Source: Deltaproteobacteria bacterium | GTDB lineage: Bacteria; Bdellovibrionota_B; Oligoflexia; Oligoflexales; Bog-1112 | Direction: 5' to 3' | DNA length: 58,129 bases | Assembly (NCBI GenBank): GCA_947475005.1 | Contig: CANJLI010000007.1 | Coordinates: forward strand, 1-58,129 | Shown here: positions 24,834 through 33,393 of the stretch, one piece after another | Position numbering within the stretch: position 1 is the stretch's first letter | How the letters are laid out: the number at the start of each line of letters is the position of its first letter | Made by a program: the position numbers and the translations under genes | Notes under the pieces: generated by a model | Seen by the model: the letters and a program-made list of their open reading frames with translations, nothing else | What the model was told of the DNA's origin: nothing | Database searches by the model: none

Positions 24834-26471
24834 CTACATACCTGGACGCCAGGTTTGAGGATGTTCCACCATATAAGTAACAAGACGTTGTGTGATCTGT
24901 TCTTCAAAGGCTTTGGGTTTAAGCTGTTCTTTGATCGTAGCGATCAACTGCCGAGATTTTGGATCGAGAGACGTGAGATAAGTTTTATAAAGCTGTAAAT
25001 AAGAAGTTTGCGAGCGGCTCCGCATGGTTTCCAACTCCGTTCGCGTTTGAATACGATCCAGTTTTTCTGCAGCAGCAACTGCAGGTGCCACAATCGATTC
25101 TGCTGGTTGTACCTCTACACGAGCCTGTATTGTCAGCTCCGCAGAAAGCCTAGCAATCGTAAAAGTAGGAATTTCTTGCATCCAGCTCAACCAGGTAGCA
25201 GGCGCATCCTCTACTCTTTCCTGAAAACTTTCAAGACAGGCAATCGGCTGCTCCGACAACGCATCTAAATTACAGCCTTGCATCCACTCTCGCATCACAG
25301 AGGGCAATGGCACCGCATGATCCGGATGCATACGCAACACCCACTCTAAGAAGAGCAAGACCGATGGCAAAATCACACCCGCTTCGAGCAAAATAAAATG
25401 GGAGAGAAGGGACTTGGTTGCCTTGGTTCGCAACGCACTGAGCACATGGTCTTTTATCGACTTTAAGTGAGCAGCAGGTACCCCTTTTCCCAATTGGGCC
25501 AATAAAGAAGATACGTGAAGAAACCGTTGCGTCTCCAAGTAGGCCACCCGCCCACAAAAATGCCGGCTACCTTTTTCTTCGAAGGTAGAGATGGGGCGCT
25601 GCCAGTACACTTGCAAACCTTTCTGAGAAAAAGGCAAGTACGTGCTATCTTCCACCTCTAATTGGGATAAAAAACCATGGTCATATAGCCGTCTGGTAAA
25701 AGCTTGAAACGATCTCCACTGTGTCATCAGCGATTTTTTTCTCGTAGTTACAGCAGGAGAAAAAAAGGAAGCCCACCCACTTACATGAGCACCGTTCATA
25801 TCAAGTAGAGAATCAGGCTGTTGAGAGTGAGCCAGAAAATGCAGGTACCATTTTCTTTCCCCATGGGAAAAATCCAACCAAATAGGCTTCCATATAAAGA
25901 ACGGAGACTGTGCCACCAACCAAGGATGTGCAGTTACCGAAAGACAAGAAGAATATCCAGAATGAATACCCAAAATAAAAGGTAGATTCTCCCGTGGCAG
26001 CAACAAGGTCATCTCAAAGTGCTTGCCATGGCATTGTTGCAAGGTAGGAGATTGAAAGAGAGACAAGGTCCGAGGGGCAGCGCCCGCTTCCTGTAAGAGA
26101 AGCTGGAGATAACCCAACGTTGTAACCGCTCTCCAAAAAAATATCTCTTCACTGGGATGTCGATTTGGAATAGATCGCAATAACCGCTTCGTATCCAGTG
26201 TCAACGGGAGAAGTTCTTTCTCCCACAATTTTGGATCTGCAGGATGCAAGAGTTGTCGTTGCAAATCAGACAGGAGAAGCAACAAAATCGCTCGTTCCTG
26301 TTCTTGTAAGTAAGGAAAAAGGCTGACGGTCTTTGAACTGGCAACAGAGTCGACATTTCCCGATAACAACCAAGATGGAGCGTACATGTACGGGAGCCCA
26401 TCGGTGGTTTCGTTTTCGATTTCGTTCTCATACGGTTGCATAGACTGTGTTTCCTGCTCGATACGAATCAT
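24834..26471 (-). CDS. 545-residue protein of unknown function
   Basis: I do not recognise this protein. It has no signal peptide and no clear membrane segment. It is mostly helical, with Leu-rich stretches (LLLLLSDLQRQLL, GYLQLLLQEAG), and a predicted coiled coil near the C-terminus (about residues 465-520: EKLDRIQTRTELETMRSRSQTSYLQLYKTY). Its ATG overlaps the stop of the upstream lipoprotein gene (ATGA), so the two are translationally coupled. With the outer-membrane protein gene before that they form a three-gene operon. A cytoplasmic partner in an envelope function is a guess from context. Confidence 0.8.
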   Translation of the reverse strand: MIRIEQETQSMQPYENEIENETTDGLPYMYAPSWLLSGNVDSVASSKTVSLFPYLQEQERAILLLLLSDLQRQLLHPADPKLWEKELLPLTLDTKRLLRSIPNRHPSEEIFFWRAVTTLGYLQLLLQEAGAAPRTLSLFQSPTLQQCHGKHFEMTLLLPRENLPFILGIHSGYSSCLSVTAHPWLVAQSPFFIWKPIWLDFSHGERKWYLHFLAHSQQPDSLLDMNGAHVSGWASFFSPAVTTRKKSLMTQWRSFQAFTRRLYDHGFLSQLEVEDSTYLPFSQKGLQVYWQRPISTFEEKGSRHFCGRVAYLETQRFLHVSSLLAQLGKGVPAAHLKSIKDHVLSALRTKATKSLLSHFILLEAGVILPSVLLFLEWVLRMHPDHAVPLPSVMREWMQGCNLDALSEQPIACLESFQERVEDAPATWLSWMQEIPTFTIARLSAELTIQARVEVQPAESIVAPAVAAAEKLDRIQTRTELETMRSRSQTSYLQLYKTYLTSLDPKSRQLIATIKEQLKPKAFEEQITQRLVTYMVEHPQTWRPGM

Positions 26472-26869
26472 GTAGAAGATAAAGGAGCGGCAAAAAGGAT
26501 ATAAATATCATACCGTTTTTGTCGAGCGTCGGTATCCAAGTGGCCTTCGTAATACAGATCTTCCATGGTAATGGTAGCGGAGACACCTTGTTTGGAAAAA
26601 CGCCCTCGCCCCTCCCACTCTGCTTGCTTGACCGCCTGTAAAAGATCGGCCTGCCCCTTTTTTATATATAAAAAATACACCTGCTTGGCTTGTGGCTCTC
26701 CAAGTACGATTCCCATGGATTTTGTTGCCCACTCTGGCTTGTAGCGTTTGCTTCGTTCCACAACGGGATTTTCCGGTTGCAAGGTAATACACCCCGCAAC
26801 AAAAAAGGAACATGCCCACATCATTAAAATAGAGCTAAATCGGAACATCTTTTTCCTATATAAAGACAT
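26468..26869 (-). CDS. Small envelope lipoprotein
   Basis: About 133 residues with a type II signal peptide and lipobox VAGC (FFVAGCITL, Cys near residue 27 from the 26869 start), so Lgt and the lipoprotein pathway should process it. The mature part is a small alpha/beta domain (KQVYFLYIKKGQADLL...RYDIYILFAAPL) that I cannot assign to a family. AAGGTTCAG precedes the chosen ATG; a second ATG at 26848 with AGGA is nearly as good. It lies 7 bp after the upstream outer-membrane protein gene and overlaps the next gene by 4 bp. Confidence 0.82.
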   Translation of the reverse strand: MSLYRKKMFRFSSILMMWACSFFVAGCITLQPENPVVERSKRYKPEWATKSMGIVLGEPQAKQVYFLYIKKGQADLLQAVKQAEWEGRGRFSKQGVSATITMEDLYYEGHLDTDARQKRYDIYILFAAPLSST

Positions 26870-26876
26870 CTGAACC

Positions 26877-27626
26877 TTATAAATCATGAAACACAAGACC
26901 GATCCCCACCCACCGATCTTCCTTACGAAGACTGATATCCGTCGATTTTCCGGAGGAATTCCTCGGCGGCTTGTAGAGCAATACCCGACGGTGGGCCTCC
27001 AATCGAACGGCCATCCGAAGTTTATAAAATATATCGAGGGCTACAAATGCATCCGGCCAAGTATGCAAGGTGGCAGAGATCTGTTTCTCCTGCATTTGTT
27101 TCTCCTGCGTTTGTTTATCCACGACTTCTTCCAATACCGTAAAATTCTCCATCCGCTCCATATGAATATCACCTCCAACCATGAGACGCAGACGAGGTGT
27201 AAAATTCATACTGAGCCCGACCTGCAAACCAGGCAACTGCCAAGTTGAAATGGGGCGAAATCCGACGACACGGAGATCAGCCCGCTTCGTTTCCTGTAAG
27301 TACCCGAAAGAAGATCCTAAAAAATAGCCAAGCCCGTGTATCAACTGGAAATGGTAGCTATATTGGATCATTGTCCCGTAGCTTTCAGAGGGGGCGCTCC
27401 GAGTGTTCTGGCTACTCGGCACTTCCATCTGCCAGCATCCTCGAGAGAACACCGTAGAAAGACCCAAGTTATGCCCCTTGCGGTATTCCCCCACATGGGC
27501 CTGCCACGAAGTTTCTGCAGGTTGGGGGGGGCCCTCTTGCGCAAGAGTTTCGCAGCTACTACCAGCCGGTAGTGCCACCCACAAGAGAAAAAATGGGATC
27601 GTCCAGTGAAAAATTTTTACCCTCAT
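26877..27626 (-). CDS. Outer-membrane beta-barrel protein
   Basis: A 249-residue protein with an N-terminal signal peptide (IFHWTIPFFLLWVALPAGSS) and repeated amphipathic strands containing Gly and aromatic residues (YSYHFQLIHGLGYFLGSSFGYL, LQVGLSMNFTPRLRLMVGGDIHME, VGIGLVFHDL). A strand ending in a hydrophobic residue closes the chain, as in small eight- to ten-strand barrels. A degenerate KQTQEKQMQEKQ repeat lies near residue 175. It is first in an operon with the lipoprotein and the 545-residue protein. Confidence 0.8.
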   Translation of the reverse strand: MRVKIFHWTIPFFLLWVALPAGSSCETLAQEGPPQPAETSWQAHVGEYRKGHNLGLSTVFSRGCWQMEVPSSQNTRSAPSESYGTMIQYSYHFQLIHGLGYFLGSSFGYLQETKRADLRVVGFRPISTWQLPGLQVGLSMNFTPRLRLMVGGDIHMERMENFTVLEEVVDKQTQEKQMQEKQISATLHTWPDAFVALDIFYKLRMAVRLEAHRRVLLYKPPRNSSGKSTDISLRKEDRWVGIGLVFHDL

Positions 27627-27732
27627 TTTAAAAATTGCTCGGAGTTGCCTTGTAGCGTACCATAGGACGTTTTTTCAGGATATACTGATCGCTTTTGTAT
27701 TGGCAACTGCTACCGTTAAGAAAGAAACTTCG

Positions 27733-28893
27733 ATGGATCTTGTTACTCTTCTCTCTTTTGTTCATTCTCAAGAAGGCGCATGGGCTGCTTGTGGAGGATG
27801 TACGCTGGTATTGGTACTGGTGGGCCTCGGATTTTGGCAGCTTCTTGCTCACGCAGATAAACGTTCTTCCCAGGAACAGAGTGTTTCCCAAGGGAAAAAG
27901 ACACAGGCACCGCCAACGGCTGCTCCCCAAGCTCCAGAAGATGTGGCAGCACTGCGAGGCTTGCAACCGGGGCAATGGGTACAAAACCTACACCGCGGGT
28001 TGAGTAAAACCCGGGATAAGTGGATGCAGGGTTTGGGGGCCTTATTTACTGAAGGGCGGAAAATCGATGAGGCGACCCTAGAGGCCCTTTCTGAGCTTCT
28101 GTATCATGCGGATGTGGGCGTTCGCACTACCGCCAGTCTCATTGAGTATATTCGCGCACAGCGCCCCGATGGGGGGCAAGCCTCCAAGAAAGAGATTCAC
28201 GCCTGGTTGCGCACAAAAACCGAGGCTTTGTTTGCGGCATCTACAAGCAAGCCATGGAACCAACCGGCGCAGGCAGACTCACCCCTGGTAGTGCTCATCG
28301 TAGGTGTCAATGGGGTGGGCAAAACCACAAGCATTGGCAAACTCGGCGCCCATTTCCTTGCGGAGGAAAAATCCGTACTGCTCTGTGCGGCGGATACGTA
28401 CCGAGCGGCGGCTATCGAGCAACTCCAAGTCTGGGGCTCGCGTCTCGATGTAAAGGTCATTGCTCACAAACAGGGCGGTGATCCAGCGGCTGTCTGTTTT
28501 GATGCCGTGCAATCGGCAGTAGCGAAGAAAACAGAGGTGCTCCTGATCGATACGGCGGGGCGCTTGCACAACAAGGGTCACCTGATGGAGGAACTTGGGA
28601 AAATTCGCCGCACCATTTCCAAGGCCATGCCCGAGGCTCCCCATGAGATTTGGCTTGTGATCGATGCCACCACAGGACAAAATGCCGTGGCGCAAGTGCA
28701 AGCCTTTAAAGAGATTGTGCCCCTTTCAGGCTTGATTGTGACAAAACTGGACGGCACTGCGAAGGGGGGTGTACTCCTCAGCATCGCAGATCAGTTCCAG
28801 CTACCGATTCGTTTCATCGGAATCGGGGAAAAGGCTGTGGATTTACGTCCTTTTGATGCTGCGCAGTTTGCTAGCTCCCTCTTTCCGGCTTGA
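27733..28893 (+). CDS. ftsY: Signal recognition particle receptor FtsY
   Basis: FtsY, the SRP receptor GTPase that delivers ribosome-nascent chain complexes to SecYEG. From the ATG at 27733 it has 386 residues. An N-terminal membrane segment (about residues 15-38, CTLVLVLVGLGFWQLL) is followed by an NG domain with GVNGVGKTTSIGKLG (near 191), the DTYRAAA box, DTAGRLHN and TKLDGTAKGG. The short linker lacks the long acidic A domain of E. coli FtsY, as in many bacteria. A TTG 33 bases earlier is also in frame but has a poorer context. A tRNA gene follows. Confidence 0.95.
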   Translation: MDLVTLLSFVHSQEGAWAACGGCTLVLVLVGLGFWQLLAHADKRSSQEQSVSQGKKTQAPPTAAPQAPEDVAALRGLQPGQWVQNLHRGLSKTRDKWMQGLGALFTEGRKIDEATLEALSELLYHADVGVRTTASLIEYIRAQRPDGGQASKKEIHAWLRTKTEALFAASTSKPWNQPAQADSPLVVLIVGVNGVGKTTSIGKLGAHFLAEEKSVLLCAADTYRAAAIEQLQVWGSRLDVKVIAHKQGGDPAAVCFDAVQSAVAKKTEVLLIDTAGRLHNKGHLMEELGKIRRTISKAMPEAPHEIWLVIDATTGQNAVAQVQAFKEIVPLSGLIVTKLDGTAKGGVLLSIADQFQLPIRFIGIGEKAVDLRPFDAAQFASSLFPA

Positions 28894-28960
28894 CAACCCT
28901 CGGTTAGCGGGGTAATTTCCCTCCACTTTCTTGCCGGATTTTCCTTTTTTCTCCTCCCAT

Positions 28961-29037
28961 AGGACTATAGCTCAGTTGGTTAGAGCGCTACGTTGACATC
29001 GTAGAGGTCTCCAGTTCGAATCTGGATAGTCCTACCA
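28961..29037 (+). tRNA. tRNA-Val (anticodon GAC)
   Basis: A 77-base cloverleaf. The acceptor stem is AGGACTA/TAGTCCT with an encoded ACCA end, the D arm GCTC...GAGC, the anticodon stem CTACG/CGTAG with loop TTGACAT, and the T arm TCCAG-TTCGAAT-CTGGA. The anticodon GAC (28995-28997) reads GUC and GUU valine codons. Confidence 0.97.
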
Positions 29038-29104
29038 TTATGCCTGTAATTTCAATATGTTGCAGTAAAAGCGCTCGATCTTGGACTCTTCTATTGAGGA
29101 GGAA

Positions 29105-29896
29105 TTATTTCGCTCCTCGCCCGAGCCTACTTCGATCAAGGAGGCTTTCAACAACTTGCGTCTCCCGGTCGGTTGGTTTGCTGATCCCTGGCGGAGTGGC
29201 GACAACTTGATAGACCACCGTTGGGATCCCTAACTTACTACCCGCTGAAGACACCGTCTCCAAGTGTGCAGAGGAATCCTCGAAGAATAAAATCTTAGCC
29301 GGCTTCTTTTCCATGGATGAAACGAAGGCTGTTAGAACATCTCCTTTTGAGTTCTCAGATCCATTTGTGAAAGCGACTCCACGAGTATTCCAGTGGGGCT
29401 GTGATGCGCTCATAGAATCGATCTTCAGTTTTGAAAACACGTTATTTGGCACCATTGGCGGATTGAAAATAAGATCAAGGCCACTCAACGAGTTCATAAC
29501 CGCTTGTTCCATATCAACACCATCAAGGGGAATAGAAACAGCTGCAGTTAATGCGATGGTGTGAATGCTCCTTTTTGCCAATGCTTTCAAAAATACATCC
29601 GAGCCAGCAATTTTTTGATTTACGCACTTTTGAATCACGAGGTTTGCAAAGAGATTCTTCTGATCCTCGGGAAGTTTAGATAATTTACCCGTCACAGAAG
29701 CTGGCATCACCTTCCACGTACTTTTCTGCCACAACGGTTCACTGCAACTAACGAGTGTATCGTTAATGTCCGTCGCAACCAACGTGCCTTGCGGCAGAGT
29801 TGTGACATCGATCTCGGAAAAGTTCGATATCATTTGATGCTTGGCAAAAGTAGCCGTTGAAAGTAAGAGTAAAAATGGTAGAGCAATCGTTTTCAT
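29105..29896 (-). CDS. Secreted DUF2608 (HAD-like) protein
   Basis: A 263-residue protein with a signal peptide (IALPFLLLLSTATFA) and a HAD-superfamily-like core. The nucleophile motif appears as TDINDTL (Asp followed two residues later by Asn-Asp-Thr) near residue 43, and a late acidic pair sits in FFEDSS near 204. This matches DUF2608, a family known mainly from intracellular bacteria such as Chlamydiae and Legionella. A secreted phosphatase role is possible but not shown. AAGGAT precedes the ATG. It is convergent with ftsY and the tRNA gene. Confidence 0.82.
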   Translation of the reverse strand: MKTIALPFLLLLSTATFAKHQMISNFSEIDVTTLPQGTLVATDINDTLVSCSEPLWQKSTWKVMPASVTGKLSKLPEDQKNLFANLVIQKCVNQKIAGSDVFLKALAKRSIHTIALTAAVSIPLDGVDMEQAVMNSLSGLDLIFNPPMVPNNVFSKLKIDSMSASQPHWNTRGVAFTNGSENSKGDVLTAFVSSMEKKPAKILFFEDSSAHLETVSSAGSKLGIPTVVYQVVATPPGISKPTDRETQVVESLLDRSRLGRGAK

Positions 29897-30015
29897 ATCC
29901 TTTTAATTCCTTATTTATTGCATTCCAACAATTAACTGTTATTTGATTCTAATGGAATCAAATAACAGGCAAACTGGAAAAGAAGGCTGCTTTTTCGGGT
30001 AATTTATTTGTATCC

Positions 30016-30100
30016 GTCATCCCCAGCGCCTGAAGGGCGCGTCGGGGATCCCCCTCGATCGTGGGAGATGCCCATACGGCCGAGGCGGCCTGGGCATGAC
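30016..30100. repeat. Degenerate GTCATCCC-family hairpin
   Basis: An 85-bp relative of the cruciform family with outer stem GTCATCCCCA/TGGGCATGAC and side hairpins GCGCCTGAAGGGCGC and GGCCGAGGCGGCC. The side hairpins differ in sequence from the other copies yet still pair locally. The inner stem is rearranged. It lies in the divergent gap between DUF2608 and the GNAT gene. Confidence 0.75.
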
Positions 30101-30168
30101 GGATCTTATGTAGAACGGTTGAAAAAGAAGCATTCTTTTCCACTCAAAAAAATTAATGAAGGATTTTT

Positions 30169-30738
30169 ATGACAGCTCAACTCTCAATAGATTCTCCAAT
30201 TACCTTCGCTAAGGCTACCCACCAGGATCTTGAACTGATGACAGCTTGGTGGAAGGAACGTCCCCATATTGTAGAATTTTGGGACAACTCCCCAGAGATG
30301 TGGCAAAACTGCTACGACTACCTGCACGGAAAAAAGGACGAGTTTGACTACTGGATTGCCTCTTATAACGGCGTTCCTTTTGCATTGGTCATGTCGAGCT
30401 CCATTACAGAGTACGTGACGGAACAAACAGCGAAAGGAAATGCCCAAAATTGGTTTGCATTCATACCCAAAGAAGGCCTAATCGTTGGATTCGATTTCAT
30501 GATTGCAGAACCTGCATATTTAGCTCGAGGGCTTGCTCCCCAAACTTTAAAAAGTTTTATGGAGTTCCTGTCTTCCACCCATCCAGAAATTTTTGGATTT
30601 TACATCGATCCGGAAGTGGATAATACCAAAGCAGTCAAAGCGTATTCTCAAGCTGGTTTTGAAATCGCAGGCACTTATACCAGAGACTGCGGCACCCATA
30701 AAGATGCACCTCACTACGCCATGATTCGCTTCGCCTAG
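30169..30738 (+). CDS. GNAT acetyltransferase, AAC(6')/RimJ-like
   Basis: A 189-residue Gcn5-related N-acetyltransferase using acetyl-CoA. The sequence resembles the AAC(6')-Ib-like branch: the early WWKERPHIVEFW region, GFDFMIAEPAYLARGLAPQTLKSFMEFL for the acetyl-CoA-binding strand and helix, and the ending DPEVDNTKAVKAYSQAGFEIAGTY. The substrate cannot be read from sequence; aminoglycosides, peptides and siderophore precursors are all possible for this branch. It has AAGGA upstream of the ATG. Confidence 0.9.
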   Translation: MTAQLSIDSPITFAKATHQDLELMTAWWKERPHIVEFWDNSPEMWQNCYDYLHGKKDEFDYWIASYNGVPFALVMSSSITEYVTEQTAKGNAQNWFAFIPKEGLIVGFDFMIAEPAYLARGLAPQTLKSFMEFLSSTHPEIFGFYIDPEVDNTKAVKAYSQAGFEIAGTYTRDCGTHKDAPHYAMIRFA

Positions 30739-30848
30739 TTTTCCCTTTTTCCATCTGATTTAAAATCAAATCCTATATTTTTACTTTATAATTTCAGCGT
30801 GTTATGTTACTTTTAATAAAATCACATCACATTTGTCTGGAGTAAAGA

Positions 30849-31289
30849 ATGCGCGTCTCTCGCCTATTGTCCACGAGCGTTTTAGGGTTGCTGTTCTCAG
30901 GCTCTATGTATGCAACTGTAGCAAGCTCTCCAAAGGTCCATTGCCAAGGATTTTTCATCAGCAATGCGAGTCGCGATCGCGTCTCCATTCACATCACACA
31001 AGAAGGCTCTTTTTCCAGCGAAAAGCAATTTACCATGGCAACAGAAACTGCCATCGAGGGATTGCAAGTGAAAGTTAAGACGCAGCAATTGTTTAAGAAG
31101 GAAACAATCGCAAGTTTCAATATGATTCCAATGCAATTTGATCGAAAAACCTATGCGGTTGAGTTTACAGTCTCTGCCGACGAAGAAATCGGACGGAAAG
31201 TATTTGGGTGCACCATGCAACCAGTAAAAACAGTAGAAGTATTGACCTTTTGCTTCGAAGATTCCAATACACGTAGAGCCCAATTTTAA
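30849..31289 (+). CDS. Small secreted protein, function unknown
   Basis: A 146-residue protein with a signal peptide (RLLSTSVLGLLFSGSMYATVASS) and a predicted all-beta mature part with three Cys. I see no known motif. GGAG lies eight bases before the ATG. Its stop codon overlaps that of the convergent SIS-domain gene by four bases. Confidence 0.75.
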   Translation: MRVSRLLSTSVLGLLFSGSMYATVASSPKVHCQGFFISNASRDRVSIHITQEGSFSSEKQFTMATETAIEGLQVKVKTQQLFKKETIASFNMIPMQFDRKTYAVEFTVSADEEIGRKVFGCTMQPVKTVEVLTFCFEDSNTRRAQF

Positions 31290-31852
31290 TGCACCTGCGG
31301 ATCTACGCTTCGCTCCAATTCCATACATAACATCTCCCCGATCAGACCGTAGGTATCTAAAATACGAGGGGTATCTACGGTCGGCACCCGCAAACAGATG
31401 TCACTCACTGTGGTCATTTTCCCGCCACTTTTTCCGGTCAGCGCAGCAGGAATACCTCCGAGAGTCTTGCATATCTGTAGGCATTCAAGCAGGATGGGAG
31501 AGAATCCAGAAATGGATATGGCTATAAAGAGATCATTGGGACGGCATTGTTGCAGAAAAGCATGCAGGAGCGAAGCCTGGTGCCCCTCTTGCAGGGAAAC
31601 CGCATGAGCAAACAACGGTGCGTCATTTGCATAGCCTGTATGCAACAAACCTTGTACAAGTTGGTGCGAACAAATTTCCGAGGCCCCTGTACCGGCAACC
31701 AAAATTTTCCCACCCTGCTTGTAGGTACGCACCACTTGAAGCTGCAGCCTGGAAAGATCGTGCCAGAATTGAGGATCTTCTAGAAAAAAAGCTTCCACTT
31801 CCATTTGAGTGGGCGTATTCGATACCAGGCCACTTCGTTCCTCTTTCTTCAT
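31286..31852 (-). CDS. SIS-domain sugar isomerase, GmhA-like
   Basis: A 188-residue single SIS domain of the phosphosugar-isomerase class. GGKILVAGTGASEICSHQLVQGL contains the phosphate-binding loop, and NDLFIAISISGFSPILLECLQICKTLG is the second conserved block with the SxSG motif. It resembles sedoheptulose-7-phosphate isomerase GmhA, the first step of heptose synthesis for lipopolysaccharide; a DiaA-like role cannot be excluded. A GGAGG site precedes the ATG. Confidence 0.85.
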   Translation of the reverse strand: MKKEERSGLVSNTPTQMEVEAFFLEDPQFWHDLSRLQLQVVRTYKQGGKILVAGTGASEICSHQLVQGLLHTGYANDAPLFAHAVSLQEGHQASLLHAFLQQCRPNDLFIAISISGFSPILLECLQICKTLGGIPAALTGKSGGKMTTVSDICLRVPTVDTPRILDTYGLIGEMLCMELERSVDPQVH

Positions 31853-31917
31853 AGAGGTCCTCCATTTGGGTTCGCTTTTCTTCTTTTCCTATTTTACCAT
31901 GGAGACGCCAAACAGAA

Positions 31918-32157
31918 ATGGAAACCGGGCAAGAGATCATTGTGAATTATATCCAGAGTTTGTCCCCTCGAGGCTTGATGATTGCCTATGAGGATCATGA
32001 AGTCATTGGACGCTGGTGGAAAATTGGGGAAGAGGATATCGAAAAAATTTTACTGGTGCTCTCCGAACTTTTGCCCCCCTACTTTGAAAAAGGAAAAGGT
32101 AAAAACTGTCGATTAAAGAGCATCGAGAAAAAAGTAACACGAGAATTGTTACAGTAA
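31918..32157 (+). CDS. Small protein, 79 residues, function unknown
   Basis: A short open frame starting METGQEIIVNYIQSLSPRGLMIAY, acidic in the middle and Lys-rich at the end, with no signal peptide. The ribosome site is poor. It lies in a 390-bp space between the SIS gene and the first kinase and is divergent from the SIS gene. Residue composition looks protein-like, but I cannot support a function. Confidence 0.5.
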   Translation: METGQEIIVNYIQSLSPRGLMIAYEDHEVIGRWWKIGEEDIEKILLVLSELLPPYFEKGKGKNCRLKSIEKKVTRELLQ

Positions 32158-32177
32158 AAATTACTTACAAAACAAAC

Positions 32178-32204
32178 TTGACGATACCTACCTTTTTTTA
32201 TACA
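32178..32204 (+). promoter_or_regulatory. Possible promoter of kinase gene 1
   Basis: TTGACG (32178-32183) is followed by a T-rich stretch and TATACAT, giving a spacer of 15-17 bp depending on alignment. It lies about 40-65 bases before the kinase ATG. The -10 match is weak. Confidence 0.35.
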
Positions 32205-32244
32205 TCCCCCTAAGTCCTTAAATCAAAATAAACGCAGGAATATC

Positions 32245-33393
32245 ATGAATATACCTCCCATAAAATCCATGGCTGCAGTTATATACCTTTCCATATGTTT
32301 CCACGTTACCATAGCTGCAGAATCAAAGAAAGTAGGAGAAGGCGCTTACGGAACAGTTCAATTGTATGAAGATCCTACCACCCACAAAATTTTTGCAAAA
32401 AAATACTATAGACAAGATCTTGAAAGCGAAATAATCAAAAAATATTTTGCTGGAAATACACTAGCCCAGACTTTGAACCACCCTGGGATTGTAAAAATTA
32501 AAGAAATTGTACGCAATGATCCAGACAACCAAGGTGGCATGACTGTATGTATGCAGTATTTATCAGGAGAAACACTTGTAAATATCATAAAAGAACCAAA
32601 TCGAAATAAATTAGAAACTAAAATAATGATAAGAAATATTTTGGAGATTATTTCTTATCTAGAAAAAAATAAAATTCTGCATCGAGATTTGAAGGCGGAA
32701 AATTTTGTTTCTTTGAGCCCAGGCTCTACTTCACTTGCACTCATAGATTGGGATTTTGCCACCCACTGGATGAGACCTCACTGCATTTACATTGGAACTC
32801 CATACTATATGGCTCCTGAAATTATTCAGCAGCAATATCATTACTATAAGCAAGACAATCTTGTTTTCAATCTATCCAAAAGTGACACATGGTCAGCAGG
32901 TATACTGATCTATCGGCTGGTATACAGTGATTTTCCATTTACGCACACAAAATCACTTCAAGATCTATATACAGAAATTTCAAAACCAACTCCCTTCGAC
33001 ATTCCCACTACGCATACCAATGGGGCAAACATTTCAGAACCCCTTAGCTTCCTACTTCAGAAATTACTGGATAAAAATCCAGAGACCCGATGGCGTGCAC
33101 GAACAGCTTTGAAAGAGTCTGAATGGTTAAAACTTCCACCCCCCAGAGAACAAACTGAGTACGATTTTCTTCTCCGGATTGAGTTCTCAACTAAAGAGAA
33201 AAAAGAAATTTGGATTGACCCCAGCATGTCTGTTTCAGCATGTATGGATGAAATTATGCTGCATCATAAAATTCGAAAAAGCCACTTCGACCTATATGCA
33301 GGGGATGTGAAAATGGAGCCTAATGAGCCATTGTCTCTCTATATACAGAAAGATGAGGGTTTTGCTTCCGTAAAATTTCACCGCTCAGAATAG
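32245..33393 (+). CDS. Secreted Ser/Thr protein kinase 1 with C-terminal beta-grasp-like tail
   Basis: A 382-residue eukaryote-like kinase with an N-terminal signal peptide (MAAVIYLSICFHVTIAA). The Gly loop VGEGAYGTV starts near residue 31 and the ATP lysine is in KIFAKK. The catalytic loop is HRDLKAEN (H146-D148) and the activation segment ends GTPYYMAPE. The DFG motif is altered to DWD (LIDWDFA), but the metal-binding first Asp is kept. The kinase fold ends near residue 295. The last 80 residues (FLLRIEFSTKEKKE..., FDLYAGDVKMEPNEPLSLY) look like a ubiquitin-like beta-grasp fold, which is inference. The gene is visibly AT-rich against its neighbours and abuts the convergent RING gene with no gap. 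Confidence 0.88.
   Translation: MNIPPIKSMAAVIYLSICFHVTIAAESKKVGEGAYGTVQLYEDPTTHKIFAKKYYRQDLESEIIKKYFAGNTLAQTLNHPGIVKIKEIVRNDPDNQGGMTVCMQYLSGETLVNIIKEPNRNKLETKIMIRNILEIISYLEKNKILHRDLKAENFVSLSPGSTSLALIDWDFATHWMRPHCIYIGTPYYMAPEIIQQQYHYYKQDNLVFNLSKSDTWSAGILIYRLVYSDFPFTHTKSLQDLYTEISKPTPFDIPTTHTNGANISEPLSFLLQKLLDKNPETRWRARTALKESEWLKLPPPREQTEYDFLLRIEFSTKEKKEIWIDPSMSVSACMDEIMLHHKIRKSHFDLYAGDVKMEPNEPLSLYIQKDEGFASVKFHRSE

Noticed and set aside
24333..24907. Several open frames on both strands within element R2, with similar ones in R3 (38652-38951, 38682-38906) and R4 (52540-52934).
   Set aside because: They follow the hairpin modules, repeat in every copy in shifting frames, have low-complexity or Arg-rich translations and no ribosome sites. 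They are by-products of the repeat.
30833..31078. Alternative frame at the start of the small secreted protein.
   Set aside because: The frame beginning at 30849 has GGAG and a clear signal peptide; the other has neither.
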